The notes under the pieces are model-generated. The model did not search any database and had not been told where the DNA came from. It was given only the letters and a program-made list of their open reading frames with translations. A stretch of 64,000 bases of DNA, taken from the NCBI GenBank assembly GCA_029817715.1, contig JARUPY010000085.1, positions 124,001-188,000 on the forward strand, written 5' to 3'. Made by a program: the position numbers and the translations under genes. The first letter of the stretch is position 1. Each line of letters starts with the position of its first letter. This stretch comes from Melastoma dodecandrum. Lineage: Eukaryota; Streptophyta; Magnoliopsida; Myrtales; Melastomataceae. Shown in pieces: positions 1 to 11,640 of this stretch.

Positions 1-432
1 ACGTTGTACTACTTATGCGGAGAAAAAAAATGAAACGACCTGGAGAACAAAACAACGGGGAAAATTTTTAAAAGATAATACCGACCTCCTTTATCCACGG
101 TGACAACTCAGTCGGCTTATAAAAAAAAATTATTTATACATATATAATAAAGATATATTTAGTACTCGAATTAACTTTTTAAATATTTCAATAACAATGT
201 TATACATCGGAATTTTTTTAGAAAAAAATAGAGGTGTTATTGTTGTGAAGTTGATCTGGAGTATTACTTAAAAAATTATTAAAAATTATAGAACACAGAA
301 GTAGCAGGAGGACATTTTGCATATCCTTATTCCTTACCATTAATTTGATTCCCCTGTTAATCTACTATTCGGTAAATCAAATTTATTACCTATGTATCCC
401 ATAAAGACTATATGCTTTCCGAATACTCCGAC
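1..432. other. 3' flank of the NAD synthetase gene, no gene seen
   Basis: AT-rich sequence downstream of the minus-strand NAD synthetase stop codon. It would hold the 3' untranslated region and transcript end of that gene. No coding region, repeat or RNA gene was recognised. Confidence 0.6.
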
Positions 433-3400
433 TTAGATCCCGGCTTTCGGGTCCCCCGACCTGGCCCCAACTACGCCTGCACCGGCATCGCCATTTCCTT
501 CCCCCACTCCCTGCTGGCCTGATTCTTTCCTGGGGATTTCATCTCCGTCTAAGCTCTTCACGAGTTCGTCTATCTTCCGGAACTGGTACGGCCACCTCGC
601 ATTGTAGAGGAATTGCCGGAGATCGAACCTGTTGTCCTCTGGGGAGTAGCTCTGTGCATTGGGATCGAGAGATGTTTCCCAAGGTCTCATTTAGGAAAAG
701 AAAACTCGGCAAGTGTAAAAGGGATTGTTAATAGAGTTCGTTCATGTACCTCAGCATGGTAAGAAGGCGTCAGTACGGTCATCTTGTGTCGATTAATAGA
801 GTAGTACTTGAAGAAATACTTCACTTTCTCAGCCACCTCTGCCGGAGTTAGCTTGGTTCCCCATTTGTAACAGAGATTCTGCAGTTGCCGCAAACCATCA
901 ACGAATGTCGCAGGATCCATCTCATGAGGCTACTAAGATAAAGTTAAAAGGTCACAACATACCTTGAACATCGACACAGGACCACATCGGAAGATTTTCC
1001 TGAGCCTCCCGTAGACGGAGAGTTCCTCGTATGTCATACCCATGTCAACTTCATCAAGCTGCGCAACGCGGTTTGTTAAGAAATTCCGGAGCATGAGCAA
1101 GGGATTCCTTGCAATATTTTCATCCCCGAAGCGTCATCATCTACCAAAATCGCTGAAAAAAGAGCGTCACCTGGCTGTAGTCGGAACGAATTGGCTCCAA
1201 TTCGGCAGTAGGCGGAGCTGCTTCTACCTCTGCCAATGATGAGTAACCGAGATGGTTGGAAGCCCAGCGGAGAAAAGATCTAAGATCCTGCTTGCTAATG
1301 CTTCCTATTGGATTAATGTCCGCCGAGCTGCAGTCATACTGCAAAAGATAGATGGCACATTAATCCTAGAATAATGAAACTGGCTGCGAAATAATATGGC
1401 GGACAACGTCTTACTGACCTTAGTTAAGTAGCCACGCAACCCCTCGTCGACATTAGAGCTCCCCAGAACAAGATAGAAGCCTGACTTGTTGTGAACCCAT
1501 GGCAAGAGCGATGCTAACATAAAAGCCAGAACCATTCTGGTTCTGGCTTGAATGTTCTGCAAGCCTAAATTCTCCGCATTGGATCCACCATCAACCTACG
1601 GAAAGAAAGCAAGATAATAAAGCAAATGCGAAATCTCACAGAAGCAGGAGCGAAAGCGCTGTAAAAGTGCTGCTGAATGCCAACCCTCCTTTCAAAGTAT
1701 CAAATGAAGAGGCAAAGTTGAATCACCATCCTCTCAAACCATCATAATTGAACGAGATTTTGCCAAGAAACCACCATTAAATGAAGAGGCGAAATGCTTG
1801 TCGCCATCTTATCATACCTTGTAGCGCGGTCTCTTTCCAGTAAGTTTTTCAAACAAAGATGTGAGGGCAGAAACAATGCTATCGATGCTGACGTCGAGAT
1901 GCCATGATCCTATTTCATCAGCCAGCAACTTTGCACGATCTCTTGTGGCTTTTGAACTGAAATAACAGAAAAAAGTAGAATCCATATAGAAACTTAACCG
2001 GGTCATGACGCTGGACGGGGGAAAACTAGATGGTAGTCCTTTAATACCATTACATGGTTTGACGAGCAGCTATTTGAGTTCTACCTGTTCTCTGATCCCA
2101 TGTACACTGTGTAGAATATACGCTTTGCGAATTCCTTTGGGTCTACAGGGAACTGTCCATCAGTGTATTGTCCTATCCTCACAGCATCAGCTTTTACTTG
2201 CTCATCACCGCTAGCGATCCCTGCACCCAACAATATAATAACTCATCTGCAAACCAGGTATTTCTAGCAAATTGCTTTTAGGAAAATCTGCACAAACTAA
2301 CTACATTAATTGTTCCAAACTGTTCATATCTGAATCGGTGTCTACAAACAATTAATTTCTGCTTCAACTTAAAATTAGTGACAAATAACATTTTACAAGA
2401 CAAGAAAGAGGACACGAGATTTACAGCTCTTCTTACGAAGGCATTTCCCATGGATCTATAATTTACAGCTCGAGTTTAGTGATAAACCAACGTCAATAGA
2501 TCCAGATCAATATGGAACCAAGGCTAAAATATAATAAACAAGAACAGAATAACCTACTCTTTATAATAATGTCCTGACACATCTGCTGGCTTAAGTTAAT
2601 GATCTAATGCGAGCTTATTCACATAACACACCCAAACTAGTTATACTATGAAAGGGAAAAGGAAAGAGAAGCCAGAAAACAAACATATGAGATCAACAGC
2701 ATGATTCCTCTTCGCACCAACTATATAAAAAAAAAACTTAAATATTCACCTTTCACAACAAGTTGACACATGCATCCAACTATAGCGGCAACAGAGGAGC
2801 TGTCTGCTCCACCAGATAAAGGAAGCAAAAATCCAGAAGCTCCACTCCTTCTCAAAGAGTCCCAGAGCCAGCAACCGGGTCCCAAGGCAATTTCCTCTTC
2901 AGGAGAATGGTATCTTATCTAAAATGAGGTGCATGTGTCATAATTGTTCCTTGACCTAATAAAAGAACTTATCCGGGAGCCATTATAATCAATGAGGGCT
3001 TCCCTACCTCTACACCACGAATTTACCAAAGAGAACTAGAAGGACAGCTGATACAGATACAAATGCAGTAGTAAAATGGTCTAGCATAGTTATGTTGTCA
3101 GTAGCTCTTAGATTCAACAATGTAAAATTCAAAAAAAATAAAATTAAACTAAAGAAACTCCTAGATTCCTTAGTCAGAGACTAAATTCAACGAGCAAATT
3201 TTGATTAAATGTCTATTAAATCAGGCACAACCAACATGCTGAAGAGAAATTTCACCATATCATTGTCCATTACGGTTATCCACTATTTTCATCTCACAAT
3301 GGAAAGGAGTAATTAGATCACACTTTTACCTTGAGAAAGGACTGTTTCAACAATAAAGGCAGGGAATATTATAAAAAAAAATGCTTAAAGTACTGCCACA

Positions 3401-5246
3401 AAGAAATTGGCGCAATTGAAAAGGTTTTCTTGCACACAATAGCTTCAAACTTCTTTTATACGCTACAACAAAATATCAACTGGAAATCGAGCATAATCCA
3501 CTCAAAATTACCTTTGATGTAGTGGAAAGAACTAAGTCGATAACTCACCTTTAGTGGACTCGAGAGGGACATTCGAAGATTAAATGATTGACACAAATTG
3601 TAAGGTGCTGCTACAGATGGTATGTTGGTCTTGGCACTAGCCTGTTCTTGAAAGCTACTAATCGACCCCCTGAAACTAGCTACCTGCCATTTGAGGACAG
3701 AATAAATTCACAAGTTTGTTTAAAGAAATTTACAAATTGAAAGGGATTTAACAACAATGAAAACGGCGACTAATTTCATAGCCTAGACCCACCGCATCTA
3801 GATCTATTTGGGCAACAACCACCTCGACATCCTTTAGAGAAAACTGAGAGCCTTGAGCCACCACCTCACCATTTACAATCACGCTAGAACAGCCATCTGC
3901 AAAGAAGCCAGGTCATAATGTATCTGTGAATATCAACTATCAAAACGTTCAAACTGAGAAGGTGAAATTAAGACAATCAAGTATTCATAATGCATGCATA
4001 ACAAGTACCATAGTAGAGTCTACTGCCATCACATCCCTGATGATTACTGTACATGTAAACCCCTCCGCGACTGTAAGTTGCACCTATAAAGGCACGTACA
4101 CGGACATCAAGCTTCCTAAGTTGATGGTGGCTCCCGCTTGCATTCATAAACACTTCAACTCCATTCAATGCAAGATCAGCATGAGGAGGCACAGGGACAA
4201 AAAGTTCTTCACAGACTTCAGCAGCAACAGCTCTGCGAGCAAATAAGAGACATCTCGAGTTTTCTGGATGATAGTTTAAACTGAAATCTTTAAATGTAAA
4301 ATTTTTAATGGTAAAACAAAACATCTGCATCTGTTGCAGTAGCACTTTCTTGGACAATAGAACTTTGTTAAATTATATTTCAGTTCAAGAAGCAACAGAT
4401 TAAGCAACTAACACTAGTGACAGGTCAAGATATGACTCACGTATCCAGGAACTGGATATAACCGTAGCCAAAAGGCACAGTTTTCTGCAATAAAGCCTCA
4501 GAAATATCACTTGGAAGCAGAAAATCTTCTAGTAGATTTCTCTCCTTCCATGCTGTAAACCACCTCAGCTCACGGTAATTCCCATCATTTGCCAGCCACA
4601 TTTTCGGTCTTATCATGATGATTTTCCTGTTCATACATAAAACCTGGCAATTGTACCGCTCTGAACCTCTGATCACAGGCATGCCGATGCTGCACAATAT
4701 CCCATCGGTCAAATCACCCAGTAAAATGTCCTTCAAGCATTCCCATCTGCAGGACAGAGTACCCCAATCATTGGACAACGAAGATGCACTGTCTATCAAT
4801 AACGATAGATTGTGATGGTCTCCTTTTGTTTTTTCTCATTACCAGTAGCCAAAAGAAAATTAATCTTTCAAGGAGCTTACACTGTCCTTTCAATCCCATG
4901 TTACCCAAATAATGTTTTAAAGCCCTTTTAAGTTCAAATCAGTATTTTAAATATTGACTTCAGTGAGGAAGAACACACTCTCCTCAATTCTCTCTCTAAT
5001 TTTCTAAAATGTGTAATTATCTGTGGTTAAATAACAAGTAAAGAGTACGAACGCATGGTTGACAGTGTCGAGCTCGAGAAAATGATCCTCGCATCCATAG
5101 CCAGTGATCTCGAGCTCCGGGCCGAGACGGATGACAGCCCCAGCTTCCTTGGACTTAGCAATGGACTCCTTGATATTCTTCAAATTGCAATCAAAGTCCA
5201 TCGCCCATTGGTTCAAATTGCAGGTCGTGACCTTCAACAACCTCAT
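433..5246 (-). CDS. NADSYN: Glutamine-dependent NAD+ synthetase, 13 coding exons
   Basis: Last step of NAD+ synthesis: amidates nicotinic acid adenine dinucleotide with ammonia from glutamine, in the cytosol. Coding exons read by eye (minus strand): 5053-5246, 4441-4746, 4009-4232, 3793-3896, 3549-3683, 2750-2918, 2085-2220, 1818-1956, 1419-1595, 1171-1338, 963-1058, 750-878, 433-651. They join in frame to 731 aa, close to the roughly 725 aa of plant orthologues, with GT-AG borders throughout. The N-terminal nitrilase-type glutaminase domain shows [23 protein letters not shown] and AEVCEELF, which supply the Glu-Lys-Cys triad. The C-terminal synthetase domain shows the PP-loop LSGGADSSS. The start is the ATG of [10 protein letters not shown]; the TTG three codons upstream is not a likely start. 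No lesion was found. An upstream ORF overlaps the start codon. Confidence 0.95.
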
Positions 5247-5365
5247 TTTGCCCAACGCTCCCGCCTCTTTGGTGAATCAAAAGCTTTATCTGTGAAATAG
5301 GGACCCCAAACATCATCAGCACACTTCCAGCAAGGTGAAGTTTCAACTGTATGTGGCCACATCAT
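5243..5365 (-). CDS. Upstream ORF, 40 aa, overlapping the NAD synthetase start codon
   Basis: An ATG-ATG start at 5365-5360 opens a 40-codon frame that ends in TGA at 5245-5243, so stop and synthetase start share the four bases ATGA. The peptide starts [15 protein letters not shown] and contains [10 protein letters not shown]. It has four Trp, a CxxC pair and a basic C-terminus, which is not what random leader sequence looks like. A good 3' splice site (pyrimidine-rich, TTTTAG) lies six bases before the first ATG, so the frame would sit in the second exon of the mRNA. I do not recognise the peptide. It could be a conserved upstream peptide that controls synthetase translation, or a separate small protein on a dicistronic mRNA. 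A possible alternative acceptor (TTTCACAG, about 5290) would remove its first half. Confidence 0.55.
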   Translation of the reverse strand: MMWPHTVETSPCWKCADDVWGPYFTDKAFDSPKRRERWAK

Positions 5366-5990
5366 TTCTCCCTAAAACAAACAACAAACTCAGAACTCAT
5401 TCTGATAAACAGAAACACACAAACAGATTCAGCTTAACTTAAGGCGCATGCTAGCAGCCCCTATTCTGATTGGGGTACATATATTCAGATTTTAATCATG
5501 ATTCACAAATAGAGACAGTCATAGACTAATTAATCGGCAAAAATGAATGGCAATCGGATCAACTATGGCATTACTCAAACGATGAAGAATAAGCGAACGG
5601 CCATAACATCTGCCAAACAACATCCCATCGCGACAGCAACTCTAACAAAAAATGAATCAACGGTAACATGAAGAAGCCTATCCTCTGCATGCAACAGAAG
5701 ACATGATCAAGCAATATAAAAAGACATGATCAGCCTCCACAACATAGCTCCCCAAGATACAAATTTCATTTCCGATAGGCATTCCAATTCCGGGATGCCA
5801 AAAGAGTTCCGAACGGGTACCATAACCACCCTCACCAATCAAACGTATTGAACGGGGAAAAACCCACGAAACTCGGCGAAAGAAAAACTCACTAGACAAG
5901 ACGGCGGGCTCTATTGGTCCCGACCCTCGATCTCCTCAGGCGCGAGGAATTAGACCCAGCAGAAACAATAACAAAGGCCGAAACCACCTA
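5366..5990 (-). other. Probable 5' UTR intron and first non-coding exon of the NAD synthetase gene
   Basis: A donor-like CTA/GTGAGTTTTTC ends a GC-richer block at 5893, and the acceptor TTTGTTTTAG/GG lies at 5372-5374. This predicts a 521-bp leader intron (5372-5892) and a non-coding first exon from 5893 to about 5990. This is inference from splice consensus; no transcript is available. Confidence 0.45.
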
Positions 5991-7109
5991 GCTCGAATCC
6001 CTGGATTGCAGTCAGTCCCTCAAGAAGGAATCTTTCGGCGTCGCTTGCTCTTGTCAGTGGTTAGAGTGAAAGGAATAACGAGCATTCACACCCTAACACC
6101 AGGTACTTTCGTGTCTCCCCTCATGTTTGACAATAAAATCCCACGTCATATTCTTATTCACCCGCCACCTCCAACACTTCCGGACATGGATGCCACGCGT
6201 GCCGATGATTTCGACATGGTCTTTTCTGAAAATATAGCGACAAATACCACTCAATTTCCTGACTAATTGGGATTGGGAAATTTCCTTTCATTCATGCTGT
6301 TGACATTTGAATTTTCTTGATATTTTAGGGTCTATCACAAATATAACAAAATAAATTCTTATTTTTTTTTCCTTTTCCAAACGCTGTCGGAATGAAAGTA
6401 AAAGAATCTTTTAAAAATTAATAATTAATAATGTTCGGTGAAATATCATTAAATGAAATAGAGAAGTTTTTGTATTCCATTTTTTCAGACCTAAATACGT
6501 GTTATGAATATAAAACTTTCACTCTCATTGAATTTATAAATAAGAATGAATAAATTAAAAATAAAATCTGCTAATAACTGATGATTATAGGTAAAATACT
6601 AGTAAAACAAGGGATTACATTCATGAATTGAAAACGTTATGCAACATCTAGATTATCATTATAATTTTCGTATGGTTTATTAGAATATTTCATGAAAATA
6701 TTTTATTCAACTTTACATAAAATTTAAGATCCTTAGTTTTTACAATAATTTATTTTTTTAATTTAAAATTGTACTGAACACATTCAAGACGTTACACTAA
6801 GGCTAAATTTAAGTCCGTTGATGTAATATAAAGCTTGGATAAGATATAAAATAAGATGTTCAGATGGGACATTTGAATTTTTTAGATGATGTAAATCCAT
6901 ATTGAATATCATAAAATATATCAATTAGTAATAATGATGTTATGTTTTATAACTAAAATTTAATTTCATAATTATTATTTAATCATTTTTATTTTATAAA
7001 AAATTTATGAATGATTATTATTAGAATAAAATGGTTAAATTTTTTAACACCGTTAATAATTGTGTCTTGTTTTGGTTTTTAATATTTGACATTATTACAT
7101 TAACGGGTC
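5991..7109. other. AT-rich intergenic region
   Basis: Presumed promoter region of the NAD synthetase gene at its left side, then strongly AT-rich DNA up to the copia target site. The small ORFs here show no codon or motif signal. No gene seen. Confidence 0.5.
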
Positions 7110-7114
7110 ATTTC

Positions 7115-7471
7115 TGTTGGGGTTATGTGTTTAGGATTGGGTAGAGAGGGAGAATGTGTTAGAAGAACGTATGTTCTGTACTGCTGACGACCTTCTGTAG
7201 AATAGAGGAAACCTTCTCTAGAACTGCTGCACCTACGAGGAGTATTTTGGCTACGATTTCTCTTTCTTAAACTTTCTCTTACTTACATGAAATGTCTACA
7301 CGTCCCTTTATATACAGGGAGGAGTAGGAAAACTAAATGTCAAAAGAAACCGACACCTTAAATGACATATTTAATCATCTACTTGAATGCTCTACTTAAT
7401 GGCCCACTTAAATGACATTTCCGTTACTAACTTTAATACACATTAATCTTGATCATAAATTACCTTCAACA
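7115..7471 (-). repeat. Copia 3' LTR
   Basis: 357-bp copy of the terminal repeat, bounded on the plus strand by TGTTG and CAACA. It matches the copy at 10591-10949 over its whole length with many substitutions and small indels, so the insertion is not recent. It is preceded (element orientation) by the polypurine tract at 7472-7481. Confidence 0.9.
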
Positions 7472-7479
7472 CCCCCCTC

Positions 7480-9546
7480 TTAATTTATGATCTTCAAGAA
7501 GTCATTGAATGTCTCGAACTTCTCAGAAGCCACCGCCTTTGTAAGAACATCTGCGGGTTGATCATGGGTGCTGATGAACTCTCGATCTTGCATGAAAACT
7601 GGATTATTGGTCATAGTAATTGCAGATTGGTTATCACAGAAGATTGTTGTTGGCTTGTTCACCTTCTGTTGTAACTCTAGAAGTAACCTTCTGAGCCAAA
7701 CAGCTTCTCTTGTTGCTTCATTTGCTGCGATGTACTCAGCTTCTACAGATGAGAGGGCAACAGTGCTTTGCTTCTTTGAACTCCATGAATTGTTCCAATG
7801 CAGAACGAGTATTCTGATGTGCTTCTGCGATATCTTTCATCTTCATTATACTTGGTCTTATAGACCCACTTCAATCCGATAGCTTCTTTTCCTTCTAGGA
7901 GATCGACCAATGACCACGTGTCATTCTTCTCTATAGAAGTCATCTCCTCCTTCATGGCATTTCTCCATCTTTCTTCTCTGGCTGCCTCATGAAAGTTCTG
8001 TGACTCAAATGCAGCAAGAGCAAAGTTAGCTTTCTCATAAATTTCAGTGAGTGATCAATACATCCTCAGTGGTGTATCTCCAATAGGACCCTTTACCTTT
8101 TGAATGGTTATAGAGGAACTAAGTTATGTTGTTCCGATGAGATTCTGTACAGTAATTTCTAGTGTTGTTCGTTGCTCTATTAGGATTCTGTACATATGCT
8201 TCTGCTACTACTTCTGTCGGCTGTAACATCTGAGTCATAGAAGACTCTTTCTGCTACTTCTAAGCTGCAAGTTCATCAAAGATAACATCTCTCGATAGAA
8301 CTAACTTGTTAGTGTTTGGATTATATAGACGATATCCTTTCGATTCATCACTATAGCCGAAAAAAATGAGCTTCTCACCTTTCTCATCAAACTTTTCTCT
8401 TTCTTGAGAAGGTGTGAGTGCATATCCAATACACCCAAATACTTTCAAATGATTTACCACGAGCTTCCTTTTGTGCCACACTTCATATGGTGTCTTATCC
8501 CGAGCCGCTTTTGTAGGGGATCTGTTCAGAAGGTAGGCAGATGTGTTAACAGCTTCTGCCCAGAACTTGTTGGGTAGAACTCTGCCCTTCAGCATGCTTC
8601 TGGCCATCTCCACTATGGTTCTGCTCTTTCTTTATGCGGCTCCATTCTGCTGTGGAGAATACTGCACGGTCAACTGCCTCTATATCCCTTTCTGTTGGCT
8701 ATAGTTTAGGAATGGTCTTGATAGAAATTCTTCTCCGCGATCTGTCCTCAAGGTCTTAATCCTGTATCCACTTTGATTCTCTACAAGTGCTTTAAACTTC
8801 ATAAAGTTGGTAAAAGCATCCGTCTTCCTCTCAAGAAAATAAAGCGAAATTATTCTAGTATAGTCATCTACGAATAACAGAAAGTATCTTCTATTACCGA
8901 TAGACGGAGTCTGAGTCGGTCCACAAATATCCACATGAACAAGCTCGAGAGGGGCTTGAGCTCTCCACGATGTGTTTGGGAATGGAAGACAATGATGTTT
9001 TCCGAAGATACATCCTTCACAGACGTCACCTTCTGCAGCTTGTATAGAATGTAGTCCTACCACCATATCTTTATGTTTTAATAGAGCTTGACATTTCCTG
9101 TTCAAATGTCCATACCTGAGATGCCAAAGATGAGAATCACCTACAACCTTAGTTTTGAGAACCACATTGCTGCAAGGAGTCATCTTTAACGGGAATAAAT
9201 TGTTGGACGTCATCTTCACGACCGCGACCTTCTGTCCGTTTATGTCCGTTATATCACATTGGACCTTCTACAAAAACCAACTTGTAGCCATTTTTCATCA
9301 TTTGTCCTACACTTAGTAGGTTCTGTGCGATTTCAGGAGTATAGAAGACGTCGTGCATCTCTTCTGTTGACCTTCTGCACTGAAAACAGAAACAACACCT
9401 TTACCTTCTATCTTTAACTTATTGCTATCTCCAAGTTCTAAGAGAGAGTTGTATTTCTCTTCAAGCTCCATAAAGTTCTTCTTGATCCCTGTGACATGGT
9501 TACTACAGACACTATCGAGGAACCATATCTCAATCATATCTTGCAC
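7480..9546 (-). pseudogene. Copia pol remnant: protease, integrase, RT stub, RNase H
   Basis: Read on the minus strand from right to left. Protease with WFLDSVCSNHVTG is near 9500. GAG-pre-integrase and integrase core (HLWHLRYGHLN, CEGCIFGK, LELVHVDICGP, LFVDDYTR, LRTDRGEEF) are at 8680-9219. Integrase C-terminal part (KGRVLPNKFWAEAVNTSAYLLNR) is at 8260-8613. The first residues of reverse transcriptase (NDTWSLVDLLEGKEAIGLKW) are near 7900. The frame then jumps straight to RNase H (SSVEAEYIAA) near 7750 and ends with STHDQPADVLTKA near 7560. The RT catalytic core is absent, and the RNase H lacks the stretch that normally follows PVF. Several frame changes separate the pieces. Confidence 0.88.
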
Positions 9547-9599
9547 GATGTTAGAGGAAGAATAGAAAACTTTAGAAGGTTCATCTTCCTTAGAGAAAT

Positions 9600-10440
9600 T
9601 TACCGAGCTTCCGTCCTCATGCTTCTGCTCTTTATCTTTATACCAGCATCTCCTACATCGAAGACGACAATATTTTGTTTCATGATTATTCTTTCTGTAG
9701 ATGCGGCATACTGCTTCTGCTGACCGCTTCTGTGCTGACCTTCTGGTCGTCCTTCTGCATAGTATCTGCCTCTGCTACGAGGCTTGCCTCCGCGTCCTCT
9801 ACCGTAGGACCTTTTATTGTTTCCAGAACGTTCTTGCTTCTGCTCAGAAACATTCAACTTCGCTTGAAATGCTTGCTCTATCGGGGCTGTTTACTTGCTG
9901 ACCCGATTCTCATGGGCTTCATGGGAACCCATCAATTCATAAATGGAATCTTCTGCGAGATCTTTCATCTCTTCAATCACAGTTACCACATGCTCAAACT
10001 TCTGTGGCAAGCTTCTGAGGATTTTCTCCACGACTTTTCGATCCGGAACAACTTCTCCGCAACTCTTCAAGTGATTGAGGATTTCCACGATCCTTGAGAA
10101 GTAGTCTTTGACGTTTTCTGCGTCTTTCATTGATAGATTGTCGAAGTCTCTCCAAAGGTTCTGCAGCTTTATAGAGATCACCTTCTGTGACCTTTTGAAC
10201 TCCTTCTTTAGGACCTCCCATGCTTCATTCACCTTCTTCTGGCTGTATATCCTTGCGTAAATGGTTTTGCTCACGGATTATTGCAGAGTTAGCAGAGTCA
10301 TGACATTCTTCATGACGTTCTCCTTGTACGCCTTCTGTTCTTCTTCTGTGGGATTGATGACACCATCTGCGGAAGTTTTGTCACCTTCTGGGAGAGAGAT
10401 TCCTTTTGAAACTTCTTCGTAGCCTTCCTCCACAAGTTTT
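9600..10440 (-). pseudogene. Copia gag remnant
   Basis: Minus-strand reading shows a typical copia Gag: KLVEEGYEEV, then EEEQKAYKENVMKN, TIYARIYSQKKVNEAWEVLKKEF, LQNLWRDFDNLSMKD and LRSLPQKFEHVVTVIEE. A Gly/Arg-rich stretch (RGRGGKPRSRGRYY) follows near 9790. The zinc knuckle is decayed. Stops occur, for example just before the TIYARIY segment. The coding strand is packed with the hexamer CAGAAG (see findings). Confidence 0.85.
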
Positions 10441-10573
10441 CATAGATCTTGCGAAAGGAAAATGGTCTCTATTTGAAAACTCCAATAGTCGAAGTGCTCA
10501 CCTCGAAGATGGGGATATGGTTGGGAGAAAAAGTGTAGAACATGTTGCCAGCGGATGCAGACATGACCTTCTG

Positions 10574-10587
10574 CGCTCTGATACCAA
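10574..10587 (-). other. Copia primer-binding site (initiator Met-tRNA)
   Basis: The minus strand reads TGGTATCAGAGC directly beside the 5' LTR. This is the standard plant copia primer site, complementary to the 3' end of initiator Met-tRNA. Confidence 0.92.
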
Positions 10588-10590
10588 ATT

Positions 10591-10949
10591 TGTTGGGAGG
10601 GTTATGTGTGTAGAATTGGATAGGAAGGGAGAAGGTGTTAGCAACACGTAGGTTCTGTACTGCTGACGACCTTCTTAGAATAGATGAAATCTTCTCTAGA
10701 GCTGCTGCACCTACGAGGAATGTTTTGGCTGTGATTTCTCTTTCTTAAACTTTCTCTTACTTACATGGAATGTTTACACATCCGTTTATATATAGGGAGG
10801 AGCAGGAAAACCAAATGTAAAAAAAAACTAACACCTTAAATGACATATTTAATTATCTACTTAAATGCTCTACTTAATGACCCACTTAAATGATATTTCC
10901 GTTACTAACTTTAATACCCATAAATCTTGATCATAAATTACCTTAAAAA
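10591..10949 (-). repeat. Copia 5' LTR
   Basis: 359-bp terminal repeat, TGTTGGGAGG at its left end. Its outer end is mutated: the expected CAACA reads AAAAA, but the boundary is fixed by the target duplication ATTTC at 10950-10954. Confidence 0.9.
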
Positions 10950-10954
10950 ATTTC

Positions 10955-11611
10955 ATATGTTGGGAATTTTAAAAACTGAAAATCAAAATGACTATCATCG
11001 AGAACTGCACAAGTAAAAAAACTATCATCGAGAAAAGGCATAATTATCGAATATATCTTATAGTATGGTCAATTTTTCCGATTTATTCTGTTTTTGAGAT
11101 GCTTCCTAACAACATATGTACTTCCGTCGTTATATCGAATGTATCCTCTATTAACCCACACAATAACGACAGCCGTCGTGGACATGACGTTGTTTCTCCC
11201 ATTGTTAGTCCCTCGACCTAATCGTCTTCTTCTCTCGTTTTCAAATTTTCCTCAAACCGACCAAACCCACACAACTCTTGTCCTCTCCATATATTCAACC
11301 CAAATAGGATCCATAAACGACCAAAGAGTACAAGAAATCCTCTTACAAGAAATTCGCCCTTGTTTTGCCCTAAAATCTCATTTTGCACAAAGCGCATAAC
11401 CCTAAAGTTAACAAAACCCATACCCTAGTCCTCACAAAACCCACGCACTCATGTTTTGCTCTGTCTCTTCAATCCAAATATGTAAGTAGTGCATTCCTTT
11501 TTGTTTTCCTTACGGCTAGGTTGGATTTGAAAGCAACTTAGGAGTGTAAGTACTATATGACGCTCATCCTTGCGTTTGGTCTCAGTTTGTGATTGGCAGA
11601 ACTTATTATGA
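10955..11611 (+). other. 5' region and possible first exon of the GRF zinc-finger gene, unique to copy A
   Basis: Sequence left of the duplicated block. An ATG at 11451 opens a ten-codon frame (MFCSVSSIQI) that runs into a GTAAGTAG donor. This would fit the first exon of the GRF-type gene whose second exon starts in the duplicated block. It is absent from copy B. Otherwise no feature is seen. Confidence 0.35.
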
Positions 11612-11640
11612 TTGGTCTCAGTTCGTTCCTGAAGAGGATT

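Larger units (their letters stand above)
7115..10949 (-). mobile_element. Ty1-copia LTR retrotransposon, complete ends, internally deleted
   Basis: Both ends are defined: an LTR at each side, a 5-bp target duplication ATTTC at 7110-7114 and 10950-10954, a primer site for initiator Met-tRNA beside the right LTR, and a polypurine tract (AAGAGGGGGG, minus strand) beside the left one. Element orientation is minus. Gag, protease, integrase, a stub of reverse transcriptase and RNase H can be read in order, but the 3.8-kb length is short for copia (about 5 kb). Most of the reverse transcriptase is deleted, the RNase H has an internal deletion, and stops and frameshifts are common. The protease motif reads LDSV where LDSG is expected. 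The element cannot move on its own. Confidence 0.93.

Noticed and set aside
4437..4799. Extra residues at both ends of NAD synthetase exon frames, for example the stretch before WECLKD
   Set aside because: These are intron sequence read through in frame. Splice consensus and continuity with the family place the borders at 4746 and 4441.
6006..6266. 86-aa plus-strand ORF upstream of the NAD synthetase leader
   Set aside because: Overlaps the presumed promoter on the other strand, with no domain and a random-looking composition.
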